Shown here in pieces: positions 21,452-31,426 of a DNA stretch of 64,000 nt. The stretch comes from Streptomyces sp. WAC08241 (lineage in GTDB: Bacteria > Actinomycetota > Actinomycetes > Streptomycetales > Streptomycetaceae): assembly GCA_007858575.1 (NCBI GenBank), contig CP042279.1, positions 3,534,001 to 3,598,000 on the forward strand. The letters are read 5' to 3'. The notes below the pieces were generated by a model. It searched no databases and had not been told where the DNA came from. It was given only the letters and a program-made list of their open reading frames with translations. Every line of letters begins with the position of its first letter. Within the stretch, counting starts at the first letter, position 1. The position numbers and the translations under genes are program-made.

Positions 21452-23483
21452 TCAGGCGCGGAGGGGTTGGTGATGGTGACGTAGACGGACTGGTGTCGAC
21501 CGGGCCGACGAGCTCGTCCAGGCCGTGGAGGCGGGTGAGGAGGTTGGCCTTGCTGCGCAGGGTCGCGGCTTCCAGGAGCCGGTGCGGGAGGGGTGAGCCC
21601 AGACCGGTGGCGGAGGTGAGGAAGCTGCGGAGGGCGGCGAGCAGGACGCGCTCGTCGGCGAGGTGCTGGGCGCCGAAGGCGCCGATCAGGCCGAGGACGT
21701 TGTTGATGCCGAGGTAGTAGGCGAAGCGCTCGTCGGTGACCTGGTCGGAGACGAAGGTGTCGCTGTGGGCGCCGATGCCGGGGAGGCGGCTCTCCAGCTC
21801 GCTCCGGCGGGACTCGCGGAAGTAGTAGCCCTGGTTGTCGCGGTAGCGGCCGCCGACCGGCCAGCCGTCCGGGTCCAGGAGCACCAGGGTGTTCTGCTGG
21901 TGGGCTTCCAGGGCGATGCCGGCGTGTCCGTCGAGCCAGAGGACGGGGCGGACGACGTGGTCGAGGTAGCGGAGGAACCACTCGGTGGCCACGGCGGCGG
22001 TGGAGCGGCCGGTGCGGGCGGAGAGCCGGCCGATGACGTCGGCGAGCCGGGAGCGCATGGTGGCGGCTCCGGGCCAGGGGCGGGGGCGGTGAGGGCGGCG
22101 ATGCAGACGGCGTCGTCGCCGGGGCCGAAGGGATTGTGGCGGACCATGACGTCGAGCCCGGGGACGGGGTGCCGTCCGGGGCGTCGACGGCCAGCCAGGC
22201 GGGGTCGCGGACGATGTCGAAGCCCGGGTGGGCGGCCTGCCACTCGTCGACGAGGCCGGTCCGGAGCAGTCGGTGGACCTCGACGCCGCGGTGGAGTTCC
22301 TTGCGGAGGTTCTCGCGGCGGGAGTTGGTGATGCGCAGGCCGAGGGAGAGCTTGAGCATGGCCGGGGCGCCGGGTCGGTGCACGGTGCGGATGGAGGAGG
22401 TGGGGTGCCAGGGGGTGCCGTGGGGCCGAGGTCGTGGAGGAGGCCGGCGTCGAGGAGGGCGCGGACGTCGGGGCGGTGGCGGAGTTCGCGGGCCTGCCAG
22501 GGGTGGAGGGGCAGGGGGCGGTGCCGGCGGGGACCGTGAGCCCCTCCGCGAGGCCGAGGGCGAGCTGCTCGGCGGTGACGGGCCGGCCCTGTTCGGTCCA
22601 GGCGGAGTCGGAGGCCAGGAGGGAGGCGTCGACGGCGAACCAGTGGAGGGGAAGGCGCCGTGCAGTTCGGGTGAGTAGAGGCGGCTCTCGGCCTCGGTGA
22701 GGCCTTCCCGGCTCTTGGGGGTGGGGTGGAGGGGTGGCCGAGCAGGAGGGACTGTTCGGCGGCGAGGAACAGGTCGGCGTCCGGGTGCGGCTGGGGCCGG
22801 TGGCGGCGCGCGGCGATGAAGTCGGCGGTGCGGCGGGCGGAGTCGGCGACCCGGCCGACGAGCTCGGTGCCTCGGGGCGGCCGGTCTCCCGGCTGAGGAG
22901 GGCGGCGACGGTGACGGCGTCGACGGGCGGCGCCGAGGAGGGGAGCCCTTCGAGGGCGGGGGCGCCGAAGCGGTGCCAGCCGGTGGGCGACCAGTAGGGG
23001 ACGGGGACGAGGAGGGCGGTGCCGCTGGCGTCGAGGGGACGCGCAGGGTGGCGGAGCCGGGGGCGGGGAGGTTCTTCTCCCGGACCCAGCAGCGCAGGAG
23101 GTTCTCGACCGCGGCCGTGTCGGCGGCGCGCTCCGGGTCGGGGTCGTCCAGGGGTCGGCGGCGGGCCGGGGGACCGGGGGTCGAGCGGTCCGAGGTGCTG
23201 GCGCGGGACGGTGGGGTCGCCGGAGCCGGGGCGCCCGGGACCGCGGCGCTCGGGACCGGAGTACTCGGAGCCGGGGCGCTCGGCGCCGGGGTATTCGGAA
23301 CCGCGGCACTCGGAGCCGGAGTACTCGGAATCGGGGCGCCCGGGGCCGGGGTATTCGGAGCCGGGCGCTCGGCACCGGAGTACTCGGAGCCGGGTGCCTC
23401 GGGGATGAAGGTTCCGGCTCCGAGGGGCTCGGTGGTGAGGAGGGGGCGGTGGTGGGTGCCGGGGAGGTGGGCGTGGCGTTCAC
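21452..23483 (-). CDS. IucA/IucC family NRPS-independent siderophore synthetase (2), frameshifted
   Basis: The GTG start at 23483 (VNATPTSPAPTTAPSS) follows AAGGAAG. About 95 residues of Pro-rich pentapeptide repeats precede the catalytic part (LLRCWVREKNLPAPG). Motifs: ADLFLAAEQSLLLGHPLHP, PLPLHPWQARELR, TSSIRTVHRPGAPAMLKLSL, ITNSRRENLRKELHRGVEV, LEAHQQNTLVLLDPDGWPV and YRDNQGYYFRESRR. The reading ends near SVYVTITNPLRA at 21452. At least six slips are needed. It is a second, divergent paralogue of the synthetase downstream; two synthetases imply two condensations, for example on both sides of citrate. Confidence 0.87.
23225..23395. repeat. 15-bp tandem repeat encoding a Pro-rich tail of synthetase 2
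   Basis: About ten copies of units such as CCGGAGTACTCGGAG and CCGGGGCGCTCGG, read on the minus strand as APSTPVPSA, APNTPAPGA and IPSTPAPSA, a five-residue period of the type x-P-S/N-T/A-P. The repeat lies entirely before the catalytic domain. Confidence 0.8.
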
Positions 23484-23523
23484 GGGCTTCCTTGGGGGGT
23501 GGGGCCGGGGCGCGGTCCGAGGG

Positions 23524-25153
23524 TCAGTGGGACGGCCCGGGGGCGGGCGTGGGGCCGGGGCCCGGCGGGAGGGGGCGAGTGGGGGCGCGGGTCCGTTCGG
23601 CGGCGGCGAGGGCGTCGGCGAAGCGGTCCAGGACGGCGGTGGCCTGCTCGTCGGTGAGGGTGAGCGGCGGCAGGAGCCGGACCACCGCGGAGTGGCGGCC
23701 GCCGAGTTCGACGATGAGCCCCCGGGCCAGACACTCCTGCTGGACGGCGAGGGCCAGGGCGGGGCGGCGGGCGGAACGGCGTCGTCCGGTCCGGCCGCGT
23801 CGGGGTCGACGAGTTCGACCCCGATCATCAGGCTGCGGCCGCGGACGTCGCCGACGCACGGATGGGCCGCGGCGAGGCCCTGGAGCTGCCCGAGCATGCG
23901 GGCGCCGAGGGTGCCGGCCCGTTCGGCGAGCCGGTTCTCGCGGACGTACGCAAGGGTGAGCCGTGCCGGCGGCCATGGCGAGCTGGTTGCCGCGGAAGGT
24001 GCCGGCGTGGGCGCCGGGTTCCCAGGCGTCCAGCGAGGAGCGGTAGACGACGACGGCGAGCGGGAGGGAGCCGCCGATGGCCTTGGAGAGGACCATCACG
24101 TCGGGCACGACGCCGCTGTGCTCGACGGCCCAGAAGGCGCCGGTGCGGCCGACCCCGGTCTGGACCTCGTCGACGACGAGGGGATGCCGCGGTCGGCGGT
24201 GACGCGGCGCATCCGGCGCATCCAGTCGTCGGGGGCGGGATGACGCCGCCCTCGCCCTGGACGGCCTCGACGATCATTCCGGCGGGGGTGGTGACGCCGC
24301 TCTTGGGGTCGTCGAGGAGGCTCTCGGTCCAGCGGGCGGAGAGCTCCGCGCCGCGTTCGCCGCCGACGCCGAAGGGGCAGCGGTACGGGTGCGGGTAGGG
24401 CAGCCGGGTCACGCGGACGTCGGGGGCTCCCGCCGGAGGCGGCGAGGGCTCCGGCGGTCATGCCGTGGTAGGCGCCGGTGAAGGCGAGGAGGCCGTCGCG
24501 GCCGGTGGCGGTGCGGACGAGTTTGAGGGCGGCCTCGACGGCGTCGGTGCCGGCCGGTCCGCAGAACTGGACGCGGGCGTCGTCGGCGAGTCCGCCCGGG
24601 AGGGTGGCGAACAGTTCGGAGGTGAAGGCGTCCTTGACGGGGGTGGCGAGGTCGAGGACGTGGAGCGGGGCGCCCGAGTCGAGGACCTTCTTGACGGCTT
24701 CGAGGACCACGGGGTGGTTGTGGCCGAGCGCGAGCGTTCCCGCGCCGGAGAGGCAGTCCAGGTAGCGGCGGCCGTCGGCGCCCTCGATGGTCAGCCCCCG
24801 GGCCCGCACGGGCACGATCGGCAGGGAGCGGGCGTAGGTGCGGGCGGCGGACTCGCGCAGGGACTGGCGGCGCAGGATCCCCTCGTACCCGGTCCCCCGC
24901 ACGGTCCGTCCCGACGGGGACGCCTGCCCGGACCCGGGTGTCTGCCCCGACCCGGATGCCTGCCCCGACCCGGGCGCCTGTCCCGACCAGGGTGTCTGTC
25001 CCGACCCAAGCACCCGTCCCGACCCGGTCCCCCGTCCCCTTCGCACCCTTCGGGGATTTCGCCGGGTTCGCCCGGCGTACCCGGCGCGGCCGTCGGGGTC
25101 GGCGGAGCGTGCGGCTCCGCCGGGACGGCCGGAGCTGATTCGGTCACGGCCAC
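23524..25153 (-). CDS. class III PLP aminotransferase, diaminobutyrate--2-oxoglutarate type, frameshifted
   Basis: Likely makes 2,4-diaminobutyrate from aspartate semialdehyde as siderophore backbone. GTG 25153 (VAVTESAPAVPAEPHAPP) has GGGAGG 10 nt upstream. A repetitive linker (SGQTPGSGQAS type) leads to YEGILRRQSLRESAARTYA, then YLDCLSGAGTLALGHNHPV, CGPAGTDAVEAALKL, AYHGMTAGALAASGG, IVEAVQGEGGVIPP, the D-E-V-Q-T-G motif and the PLP-lysine segment VMVLSKAIGGSLPLAVVV. Then come GTFRGNQLAMAAG and VRLLPPLTLTDEQATAVLD, ending at 23524. Slips occur near 25050, 24440, 24250, 24200, 23960 and 23780. First gene of the siderophore operon; 40 bp separate it from synthetase 2. Confidence 0.87.
24922..25038. 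repeat. 18-bp tandem repeat near the N-terminus of the aminotransferase
   Basis: Six consecutive 18-bp units of the type GCCTGCCCCGACCCGGGT, followed by a partial copy. On the minus strand one frame reads GSGQAS/GSGQTP, a hexapeptide repeat between the start and the catalytic domain. Confidence 0.85.
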
Positions 25154-25549
25154 GGCTCGGTGTCCTCCCGCTGTAACAGTTGCGTTGCACATCGGGGCGT
25201 CGTGGAGCGGCCGCAAGGGCCGTTCCGGGCGCTTCCGTTGTGTCCCCCGTACGTACCAACGACGGGAACCCCCGGGATCACGGGCCGGAGGCGAGAACTT
25301 GGCGTGTCCCGGATCACGGCACGGCAACGGCCGAACGGTGCCCGGAACCACCGGCGGGCGCGTACCGTCCCCTCCGGCACCGGCATAGTGGGGCCGTCGG
25401 CCGTGGTCCGCCGGGATCCGGCCACCGTCCGCCCGCGAGCAAGCCTGTGAACGAGCTCACGAGCGAGCTCGTGGACCGAGCGAGCTCGTGGACGAGCAGA
25501 ACAAGCTGAACGAGCAGAACAAGTTGACGTAGTCCCAGGGGATCACGAG
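25154..25549. other. 396-bp divergent region between the siderophore operon and protease 1
   Basis: It holds the promoters of both divergent units. No convincing iron-box palindrome (DmdR/IdeR type, TTAGGTTAG-like) was found in it. The 3' third carries the short repeats listed separately. No gene is visible. Confidence 0.45.
25451..25523. repeat. palindromic and direct repeats upstream of protease 1
   Basis: ACGAGCTC (25451-25458) and GAGCTCGT (25465-25472) form a perfect 8-bp inverted repeat. CGAGCTCGTGGA recurs at 25481, and CGAGCAGAACAAG occurs twice, at 25493 and 25511. The block ends 27 bp before the protease start, so it lies in the 5' leader or promoter. Confidence 0.65.
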
Positions 25550-26720
25550 ATGCGATCGATTCGTCCGTTGCTGACGGCGGCCTCCGCCGTCGCGGCGCTG
25601 ACGCTCACCGTTACGTCCTGCGGGCCGAGCGAGGAGAACGCGGGGACAAGCCCAGTGCCCCCACGAGCCTGAGCCCGGCCGAGAAGATCAAGATTCCGGA
25701 GGACCTGAAGGACCGCCTGAAGGAACACGGGATCGACCTCGACAAGCGGCGCGGCGGCGAGTGGAGGAACTGGGACCGCGACAAGTGGCTGCGTGAGGCC
25801 AAGGACTTCGTCAACCCGATCATCGAGGGCCTCTGGGACCCGGACCGGATGCGGGAGGCCGAGCGCCCCGACAAGCCGGTCGAGGAGGAGGACATCTCGG
25901 GCGACAAGGGCGTCACCGACCCGACTCCGGACCCGGTGCGGGCGAAGGCCGTGGACGCGAAGTACCACGACAACGCCCCCGAGTCCGGCAAGGTCTTCGA
26001 CGGCCCCGAGGGCTCCATGGTCTGCTCGGCCACGGTCGTGCGGGACCCGGCGCACCCGGGCAAGTCCAACATGGTCTGGACGGCCGGTCACTGCGTGCAC
26101 AAGGGGAAGAAGGGCGGCTGGTACCGCAACATCGCCTTCGTGCCCTCGTACAACGACGCGGCGCTGGCGACCTCCGACCTGGAGAAGGCGACGCGGGAGC
26201 AGATCGCCCCGTACGGCGTGTGGTGGGCGGAGTGGGTCAAGACCTCCGACCAGTGGATCGCCGAGGGCGCGAGCACGGGCGGCGCGGGCGCTCCCTACGA
26301 CTTCGCGGTCATCAAGGTGACCCCGGAGAAGGGCTCTCCCGCCAAGTCCCTGGAGGAGACGGTCGGTTCGGCGCTGCCGGTGGAGTTCAACGCGCCCGCC
26401 GTGCCGAAGGTCGCGAGCCTGGCGGCGACCGGTTACCCGGCGGCGGCGCCGTTCGACGGCCAGAAGATGTTCCAGTGCCGGGACAAGCCGGGCCGGCTGT
26501 CCCTGAAGGCGGACCAGCCGACGATGTACCGGATCGGCTGCACGATGACCGGTGGTTCGTCGGGCGGCGGCTGGTGGCCGAGGGCAGCGACGGCAAGCCG
26601 GCGCTGGTGTCGAACACCTCGATCGGCCCGTCGACGGCGGGCTGGCTCGCGGGCCCGCGCCTCGGCCCGGAGGCCAAGGGCATCTTCGACGAGGTCAGCA
26701 AGAAGTACGCCGGCCGGTAG
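25550..26720 (+). CDS. secreted trypsin-like serine protease, lipoprotein (1 of 2), frameshifted
   Basis: ATG 25550 follows CCCAGGGGATC. The signal peptide ends in a lipobox (LTVTSCGPS), so the protein should be anchored to the outer face of the membrane. A conserved charged segment follows (RGGEWRNWDRDKWLREA, FVNPIIEGLWDPDRM), then the protease domain: the His of the triad in VWTAGHCVHKGKKG, Asp in APYDFAVIKV and Ser in MTGGSSGGGW. Ends IFDEVSKKYAGR. Slips occur near 25655 and 26575. About 390 aa. A tandem paralogue lies 133 bp downstream. The natural substrate is unknown. Confidence 0.87.
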
Positions 26721-26853
26721 GCCCGGCACGGAGGCGGGACCCCGGGGTCCCGCCTCCACCCATGTCGCACCTGTCCCGCGGGCCGCGCCGGACCGCGGCC
26801 GGCCCCGGCACGGGACACGTCCCGGCGGGACACACCTCAGGGGAACTCACCTC

Positions 26854-28024
26854 ATGCGCTCCGTACGACTCGTACCCGCCACCCTCGGTCTGGTCACGGC
26901 GCTCGCGCTGGCCGCCACGGCCTGCGGGCCCACCGAGACCCCGGCCGCCGACAAGCCGGCCGCCGGGGCGAGCGGCTCCGCACCCGCCCCGGACGGCGGT
27001 GACGGCGGCTCCGGCCTCACCGGGGACCTCGCCGACAAGCTCAGGAAGCACGGCGTCGATCCGGACGAGTGGAAGGACGGCGAGTGGAGGAACTGGGACA
27101 GGAAGACCTGGCTGCGTGAGGCCGAGGACTTCGTCAACCCGGTGATCGAAGGGCTCTGGGACCCGGCGCGCATGCGGTCCGCGAAGAGCCCGGACCGGAC
27201 GATCGCTGCGCAGGCCGGCGCCGGCGGCACCGACCCGACGCCCCGGCCCGTGCGGGCGCAGCGCGAGAAGACGCCGTACCACCACAACGCGGCCCCGGTC
27301 GGCAAGATCTTCTTCGACGCGCCGCAGGGCCACATGGTCTGCTCCGGCACCATCGTGAAGGACCCCCGCCGGCCCGGGAAGTCGAATCTGGTCTGGACGG
27401 CCGGCCACTGCGTCCACGCGGGCGGGAAGGGCGGCTGGTACCGCAACATCACCTTCGTGCCGGCCTTCAACGACCTGGGCAAGTCCCCCGCCGCGCTGAA
27501 CGGCGCGCAGCCGCACGAGGTGTACCCGTACGGCCAGTACTGGGCCGACTGGGCCGTGACCTCCGGCGAGTGGATCAGGTCCGGCGGCACCGACCGGGCC
27601 TGGCCGTACGACTACGCCGTGCTGCACGTGAAGCCGCAGTGGGGCGCCAAGTCCCTGGAGGAGACCGTCGGCGCCGCCCTGCCGGTGGATTCTCCGCCCC
27701 GGCGCCCGCGCGGGCCGGGACGATCGGCGCCTGGGGTACCCGCAGGCCGCCCCGTACGACGGCGTGATCATGCACAAGTGCCTGGACCGGGCGACGCGGC
27801 TCACCACGGCGCCCGCGACCCCGGTGATGTACCGGATCGGCTGCACGATGACCGCGGGTTCGTCCGGCGGCGGCTGGTTCCGGGTGCTGCCGGACGGGAA
27901 GACGGCGCTCGTGTCGAACACCTCGATCGGCCCGGCAGGCGGCAACGGCTGGCTCGCGGGACCGCGACTGGGCAGCGGCGCCAGGGCGGCCCACGAGACG
28001 GTCAGCAAGAAGTACGCCCGCTGA
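26854..28024 (+). CDS. secreted trypsin-like serine protease, lipoprotein (2 of 2), one frameshift
   Basis: ATG 26854 (MRSVRLVPATLGLVTALALA). The lipobox is LAATACGPT, then a Pro/Ala/Gly linker. The same pre-protease segment as in the upstream paralogue appears (DGEWRNWDRKTWLREAEDF, PVIEGLWDPARM). Triad: His in VWTAGHCVHAGGKGGW, Asp in WPYDYAVLHVKP, Ser in MTAGSSGGGW. One slip near 27690. Ends TVSKKYAR at 28024. The pair probably arose by tandem duplication; both keep all catalytic residues, so both should be active. Confidence 0.88.
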
Positions 28025-28046
28025 CCCGTACCGTACGGAGAACGGC

Positions 28047-28091
28047 CGAAGGCGCCGGCCTCCTCCCGGAAGGGAGGGACCGGCGCCTTCG
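28047..28091. terminator. strong bidirectional hairpin between protease 2 and hflX
   Basis: CGAAGGCGCCGG (28047-28058) pairs with CCGGCGCCTTCG (28080-28091), and TCCTCCC/GGGAGGG extends the stem inward. It lies 23 bp from the protease stop and 18 bp from the hflX stop. Confidence 0.8.
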
Positions 28092-28108
28092 TCTCGCGGA
28101 CGGGGCCG

Positions 28109-29599
28109 TCAGTGCGCGGCGGGCACGAACGGCGCCAGGAGCGCCGCCAGTTCCTCGTGCACCCTGGCCTTGAGCAGGGTGCCCTCGGGGTGTGCTCCTC
28201 GGACTCCAGCTCGCCCTCGGCGTGCACCCGCGAGACCAGACCCCCTGCGTGTACGGCACGAGGGCCTCGATCTCGACCTTCGGCCGCGGCAGCTCGGCGT
28301 CGATGAGCGCGAGCAGCTCGTCGATACCCTGGCCCGAGCGGGCCGAGACCGCGATGGAGTGCTTCTCCATGCGCAGCAGCCGCTGGAGGACCAGCGGGTC
28401 CGCCGCGTCCGCCTTGTTGACGACGACGATCTCCGGCACGTCCACCGCGCCGACGTCCCGGAAGACCTCGCGCACGGCGGCCAACTGCTCCTCCGGGGCG
28501 GGGTGCGAGCCGTCCACCACGTGCAGGATGAGGTCGGAGTCGCCGACCTCCTCCATGGTGGAGCGGAACGCCTCGACCAGGTGGTGCGGAAGGTGCCGGA
28601 CGAAGCCGACGGTGTCGGCCAGGGTGTAGACCCGGCCGGTGGGCGTCTCGGCCCGGCGGACGGTCGGGTCGAGCGTGGCGAACAGCGCGTTCTCCACGAG
28701 GACGCCCGCGCCCGTGAGCCGGTTGAGCAGGGAGGACTTGCCGGCGTTGGTGTACCCCGCGATGGCGACCGACGGCACGTTGTTCCTGCGCCGTTCCTGC
28801 CGCTTGACGTCGCGGCCGGTCTTCATCTCGGCGATCTCCCGGCGCATCTTCGCCATCTTCTCGCGGATGCGGCGCCGGTCGGTCTCGATCTTGGTCTCAC
28901 CGGGGCCGCGGGTGGCCATGCCGCCACCGCCGCCGCCACCCATCTGCCGGGAGAGCGACTGGCCCCAGCCGCGCAGCCGCGGCAGCATGTACTGCATCTG
29001 CGCGAGTGCGACCTGCGCCTTGCCCTCTCGGGACTTGGCGTGCTGGGCGAAGATGTCGAGGATGAGGGCGGTCCGGTCGACCACCTTCACCTTGACGACG
29101 TCTTCGAGGGCGATGAGCTGGCCGGGCTGAGCTCGCCGTCGCAGACGACGGTGTCGGCACCGGTCTCGACCACGATGTCCCGCAGCTCGCGCGCCTTGCC
29201 CGAGCCGATGAAGGTGGCCGGGTCCGGCTTGTCGCGGCGCTGGATCACGCCGTCGAGCACGAGGGCGCCCGCCGTCTCGGCGAGGGCCGCGAGCTCCGCG
29301 AGGGAGTTCTCCGCGTCCTGCACGGTCCCCGAGGTCCAGACGCCCACCAGCACGACGCGCTCCAGGCGCAACTGGCGGTACTCGACCTCGGTGACGTCCT
29401 CGAGCTCGGTGGAGAGGCCGGCGACGCGGCGCAGGGCCGCGCGCTCGGAGCGGTCGAACTGGTCGCCGTCCCGCTCTCCGTCGATCTCGTGGCTCCAGGC
29501 GACGTCCTCTTCCATCAGGGCATCGGCCCGAAGGCTCTCGGTACGGCTCGTCTCCGCGAAGCTCTGGTTGTCCTGGGAAGGGGATGAAGAGGAGGTCAT
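28109..29599 (-). CDS. hflX: ribosome-associated GTPase HflX, frameshifted
   Basis: GTPase that splits stalled ribosomes under stress. ATG 29599 (MTSSSSPSQDNQSFAETS) follows TACGTAAGGATCC-type sequence. The HflX N-domain includes LERVVLVGVWTSGT and ATFIGSGKARELRDIV. A helical linker carries GGGGGGGMATRGPGETKIE. The GTPase motifs are G1 GYTNAGKSSLLNRL, G3 LADTVGFVRHLPH and G4 VVNKADAADP. The C-terminal part reads RVHAEGELESEEHT, ending VPAAH at 28109. Slips occur near 29130 and 28230-28150. Normal length, about 497 aa. Confidence 0.92.
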
Positions 29600-29782
29600 T
29601 GGATCCTTACGTCTGAGAGAAAGAGTGTGTGCCGGTGACAACGCGCGCGGGCGCCGGAAGATTCCCGGACCCGGCCGCGTCGCCGACCGGACGATGGTGA
29701 CACGCCCCGCCGGGGCCCGTCACCCGGGTTTCCCGGCGCCCCGGGGCCGCCGACCGGGGCCCCGGGGCGCCCACCGGGCCCG

Positions 29783-31291
29783 TCATCCGCGTTCCGGGGC
29801 GCTCCCCGTGCTCCGGGCCGGGTTGCTGCGCCAGTCCGGGTGTCCGGGCATGGGCGGGGTCTTCTCCCCGTACAGCCAGCCCCGGAAGAAGCCGGTGAGG
29901 TCGCGTCCGGCGGTCCGGCCGGCCAGGGCGACGAAGTCGGCGGTGGTGGCGTTCCCGTCGCGGTGCCGGGTGACCCAGGCGCGCTCCAGGCGCCGGAAGG
30001 CGTCGGTGCCGATCTCCTGGCGGAGCGCGTAGAGGACGAGGGAGCTGCCGTCGTAGACGATCGGCCGGAAGAGGCTGATCTTGTGGTCCGGCGAGGGCGG
30101 CTCGGGGGCCGCTGGGGCCCGCCGGCCGCCCGCCACCCGTCGGAGGCGGCGTAGGCGGCCTTCATGCGCCGCTCCAGGGGCCTGTCGGCGGTCTCCTCGG
30201 CGTACAGGGCCTCGTACCAACTGGCGTGTCCCTCGTTGAGCCACAGGTCGGACCAACTGCGGGGGAGACGCTGTTGCCGAACCACTGGTGGGCCAGCTCG
30301 TGGACCATGATCGAGTCGACGTACCACTCGGGGAGGGCCGGCTCCGTGAAGAGGCGGCGTTCGAAGAGCGAGAGGGTCTGGGTCTCCAGCTCGAAGCCGG
30401 TGGTGGCGTCGGCGACGAGCACGCCGTACGTCTCGAAGGGGTACGGGCCGACCTGCCGCTCCATCCACTCCACGTGCCCCGGCGTCCTGCGGAGCCAGGG
30501 CTCCAGGAGCTCCCGGTCGGCGGTGGGGACCACGTCCCGCAGGGGCAGCCCGTGGGGGCCGGCGCGGTGGACGACGGCGGAGCGGCCGATGGAGATCTGG
30601 GCGAGCTCGGTGGCCATGGGGTGGCCGGTGCGGTAGGTCCAGGTGGTCCGGGAGCCGTGGCGGACGCGGCCGGCGGGCAGGCCGTTGGCGACGGCGGTGA
30701 GCCCGTCGGGGACGGTGATCCGGAAGGTGAAGTACGCCTTGTCCGCCGGGTGGTCGTTGGACGGGAAGACCCGGTGGGCGGCGTCGGCCTGGTTGGCCAT
30801 GGCGAGGCCGTCGCCGGTGTGGACCCAGCCGCCGGTGTCGGCGGGCCCGGAGGGTCGCTGGTGTGGGTGACGGTGATCCGGAGCGGTTCGCCCGCGTCGA
30901 CGGGCTCGGCGGGGGTGACGACCAGGTCCTCGCCGCGGCTGGTGTACGCGGCGGGCCGGCCGTCGACGGTGACGGCGGAGACCCGGCCGTGGGTGAAGTC
31001 GAGGTTGATCCGCTCCAGGTCGTCGGTGGCGAGCGCGTCGATCCGGGTCACGGCGGAGAGCGGCTTCGTGTTCACGCCGGGATAGGCGACGTCGAGGGTG
31101 TACGCGAGGACGTCGTAGCCCGGGTTGCCGAGGTGCGGGAAGAGCGGGTCGCCGATGCCGAGCGGCGCGGGGGCGGGCAGGGAGGCGGCGAGGAGCCCGG
31201 CCGAGGAGGCGACCAGGGCGGCGGAGCGGAGCCACCGGGCGCGGGGCAGGGGCGTGCGGTCGAACGGCACGGGGGATCGGGCGAACGGCAT
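29783..31291 (-). CDS. secreted M1 family zinc metallopeptidase, frameshifted
   Basis: Aminopeptidase-N-like enzyme. ATG 31291 starts a signal peptide (LRSAALVASSAGLLAASLPA), and the mature part opens GIGDPLFPHLGNPGYDVLAY, characteristic of actinobacterial secreted M1 peptidases. The zinc site is MVHELAHQWFGN with the downstream glutamate in DLWLNEGHASWYEALY. An exopeptidase-like stretch FELETQTLSLFERR precedes it. Slips near 30855, 30265 and 30120. The end is TGSAPERG at 29783. It lies 136 bp downstream of the rsh stop on the same strand. Confidence 0.88.
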   Translation of the reverse strand: MPFARSPVPFDRTPLPRARWLRSAALVASSAGLLAASLPAPAPLGIGDPLFPHLGNPGYDVLAYTLDVAYPGVNTKPLSAVTRIDALATDDLERINLDFTHGRVSAVTVDGRPAAYTSRGEDLVVTPAEPVDAGEPLRITVTHTSDPPGPPTPAAGSTPATASPWPTRPTPPTGSSRPTTTRRTRRTSPSGSPSPTGSPPSPTACPPAASATAPGPPGPTAPATPWPPSSPRSPSAAPPSSTAPAPTGCPCGTWSPPPTGSSWSPGSAGRRGTWSGWSGRSARTPSRRTACSSPTPPPASSWRPRPSRSSNAASSRSRPSPSGTSTRSWSTSWPTSGSATASPPQLVRPVAQRGTRQLVRGPVRRGDRRQAPGAAHEGRLRRLRRVAGGRRAPAAPEPPSPDHKISLFRPIVYDGSSLVLYALRQEIGTDAFRRLERAWVTRHRDGNATTADFVALAGRTAGRDLTGFFRGWLYGEKTPPMPGHPDWRSNPARSTGSAPERG

Positions 31292-31426
31292 GGGCCAGGG
31301 CCTTTCCGGGGGACTGGCCCTACGGCTACTAGGGCTTCCGCCGCGCGCCGGGCGGCTCGCCCGCCCGCCACCCGAAGGGGTTCACCCCGGGGGTCGCCTG
31401 CCCGTCCGCGTGAGGGGCCCGCCCGG

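Noticed and set aside
20910..23897. A 995-codon minus-strand frame suggesting one giant siderophore fusion protein
   Set aside because: It joins pieces of the aminotransferase, synthetase 2 and the repeat before the acetyltransferase in mixed frames; family motifs show separate genes.
24922..25038. CRISPR-like regular repeats
   Set aside because: Units are contiguous without spacers, 18 bp, and inside a coding sequence; no cas genes are present.
25160..25260. Iron-box (DmdR/IdeR) search upstream of the siderophore operon
   Set aside because: TGTAACAGTTGCGTTGCACA looked promising, but its arms are not symmetrical beyond 3 bp and it does not match the TTAGGTTAG-type consensus.
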